64,000 bases of DNA from Mesorhizobium sp. AR10 (GTDB lineage Bacteria > Pseudomonadota > Alphaproteobacteria > Rhizobiales > Rhizobiaceae): the NCBI RefSeq assembly GCF_024746795.1, contig NZ_CP080524.1, positions 2,954,001 through 3,018,000 of the forward strand, read 5' to 3'. The position numbers and the translations under genes are program-made. Numbering within the stretch: position 1 is the first letter of the stretch; each line of letters begins with the position of its first letter. Shown piece after piece: positions 62,931 to 64,000 of this stretch. The notes under the pieces are model-generated. The model saw nothing but the letters and a program-made list of their open reading frames with translations, made no database searches and was not told where the DNA came from.

Positions 62931-63965
62931 ATGACTGAAATCGAATTCAGGGCTGTCGCGAAGGACGGCCTGAAGGTGACGACGATCGGGCTCGGAGGCA
63001 CCGGGCTGGGCAACATGTACCGTGCCGTCGACACGGACGCTGCGGTCAAGACGGTTCACGCGGCCTATGACAACGGCATCCGCTATTTCGACACCGCGCC
63101 GGTCTATGGCTTTGGCGTGAGCGAAACCCGGCTTGGGCTGGCGATCAAGTCGCTGCCGCGCGCCGACATCGTGATCTCATCGAAGATCGGCTACGATCTG
63201 GTCCCGATTGCGCCCGATGAGCTCAAGCCGGCGCTCTGGGAACAGCCCGGTTCGTTTCGCGCCGATTTCGACTATTCGCACGATGCCGTGATGCGCTCGC
63301 TCGAGGGAACCCTCAAGCGGCTCGACACCGACTATGTCGACATGGTCTCGATCCACGATCCCGATGAGGCCATTCATTTCGGACCGGGCGAAGATCCCTA
63401 TGCCAGAAGCCGCTTCCGCGAAGCGATGGACGGCGCCTATCCGGCGCTCGACGAATTGCGCTCGCAAGGCGTCATCAAGGCAGTCGGTGTCGGCATCAAC
63501 CAATGGCAGATGCTGTCCGACTTCGTCGTGGCGGGTGAGTTCGACTATTTCCTGCTCGCCGGTCGCTACACGCTGCTCGAGCAGGAGCCGCTGGCGACCT
63601 TGCTGCCGCTGTGCGCGCAGCGCGGCACCAGGATCATCATCGGCGGGCCCTACAATTCGGGCATCCTGGCAACTGGCGCCGTCAAGGGCGCGACCTTCAA
63701 CACCAGGCCGGCGCCGGAACCGGTGCTCGAGCGTGTTCGGCGCATCGAGGCGGTCTGCGCCCGCTATCACGTATCGCTGCCGGCGGCTGCGCTTCAGTTT
63801 CCGCTGGGACATCCCATCGTGTCGAGCGTCATTCCAGGCGCCCGGTCGGACGAGGAACTGAAGCAGAACCTGGCCTATCTGCGCGAGGATATTCCGCCGG
63901 CTCTGTGGACCGATCTCAAGCGAGAGAGGCTCATCGAACCCGGCGCACCTGTTCCTGGAGCGTGA
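62931..63965 (+). CDS. Aldo/keto reductase (D-threo-aldose/L-fucose dehydrogenase-like)
   Basis: A 344-residue cytoplasmic oxidoreductase. Catalytic Asp and Tyr are in FDTAPVYGFG, Lys in VISSKIGYDL and His in MVSIHDPDEA; the C-terminal SVIPGARSDEELKQNLAYL is the NADP site. The sequence is of the aldose 1-dehydrogenase/pyridoxal dehydrogenase branch rather than the broad-range branch. It is 97 bp after the GMC gene on the same strand and ends 36 bp before the window edge, so the operon may continue. It is not closely alike to the first aldo/keto reductase at 40723. Confidence 0.93.
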   Translation: MTEIEFRAVAKDGLKVTTIGLGGTGLGNMYRAVDTDAAVKTVHAAYDNGIRYFDTAPVYGFGVSETRLGLAIKSLPRADIVISSKIGYDLVPIAPDELKPALWEQPGSFRADFDYSHDAVMRSLEGTLKRLDTDYVDMVSIHDPDEAIHFGPGEDPYARSRFREAMDGAYPALDELRSQGVIKAVGVGINQWQMLSDFVVAGEFDYFLLAGRYTLLEQEPLATLLPLCAQRGTRIIIGGPYNSGILATGAVKGATFNTRPAPEPVLERVRRIEAVCARYHVSLPAAALQFPLGHPIVSSVIPGARSDEELKQNLAYLREDIPPALWTDLKRERLIEPGAPVPGA

Positions 63966-64000
63966 CAAGCGACATGAAGGATGGGTGAAGGGGAATCGGA

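Noticed and set aside
1..64000. CRISPR arrays, tRNA or rRNA genes, prophage and intact insertion sequences
   Set aside because: I looked for regularly spaced repeats, tRNA arms and transposase motifs by eye and found none; a covariance-model and IS search would be needed to be certain.

Overview
The window looks like the chromosome (or a large replicon) of an alphaproteobacterium of the order Hyphomicrobiales, most likely Mesorhizobium or a close relative. The pointers are a complete malonate cluster matR-matABC of the rhizobial type, a rhizobial two-beta-motif porin, an intergenic repeat around 52263-52304 that I recognise from memory as common in Mesorhizobium, high GC, and many ABC uptake systems each with a local GntR, LysR, TetR or MarR regulator. 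No rRNA, tRNA, CRISPR array, phage gene or intact transposase was seen.

Layout. 1-216: tail of an NmrA-like reductase gene. 217-1184: gene-free, with a short element bounded by perfect 12-bp inverted repeats. 1185-6415: divergent matR and matABC (malonate uptake, activation to malonyl-CoA, decarboxylation to acetyl-CoA), with a MatR-like palindrome between them. 6749-7138: a glyoxalase-fold protein. 7443-14718: a peptide ABC importer operon (binding protein, S9 peptidase, two permeases, fused double ATPase) whose last four genes overlap by 4 bp at each junction. 14833-20266: a DyP peroxidase divergent from a very large adenylate cyclase/ATPase/TPR protein of an actinobacterial type, followed by a small unknown protein. 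20504-27362: a small secreted protein, then AbgT transporter, M20 peptidase, SLC13 permease and AI-2E family protein. 27566-33721: AraC regulator, membrane alpha/beta-hydrolase, small secreted protein, Tat-exported M14-type deacylase with a 43-residue membrane microprotein in front of it, and a glutamate-receptor-like ligand-gated channel. 34118-38997: a LysR regulator with a cysteine hydrolase, an F420-type dinucleotide reductase and an exported hydrolase, then two paralogous MarR regulators facing apart. 39423-40571: the porin, preceded by AT-rich palindromes.

40723-63965 is a large catabolic supercluster: an aldo/keto reductase divergent from a branched-chain-type ABC operon, a FadR-type GntR regulator, a beta-hydroxyacid dehydrogenase, then an apparent inserted block (TetR with quinone reductase, LysR with zinc-free alcohol dehydrogenase, a decayed gene fragment, a repeat, an AraC/GyrI-like regulator), then a second FadR-type regulator, an FAD-linked D-lactate-type dehydrogenase divergent from glyoxalase I, a ribose-type ABC importer with two permeases, and divergent from it a GMC oxidoreductase and a second aldo/keto reductase. 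The three divergent promoter regions (41710-41872, 55656-55816, 61026-61240) all carry full or partial copies of the operator GGGTTGT-N3-ACAACCC, so the cluster probably forms one regulon. A carbohydrate, sugar alcohol or derived hydroxyacid is the likely substrate, but its identity cannot be read from the sequence. This regulon is the most interesting candidate system in the window.
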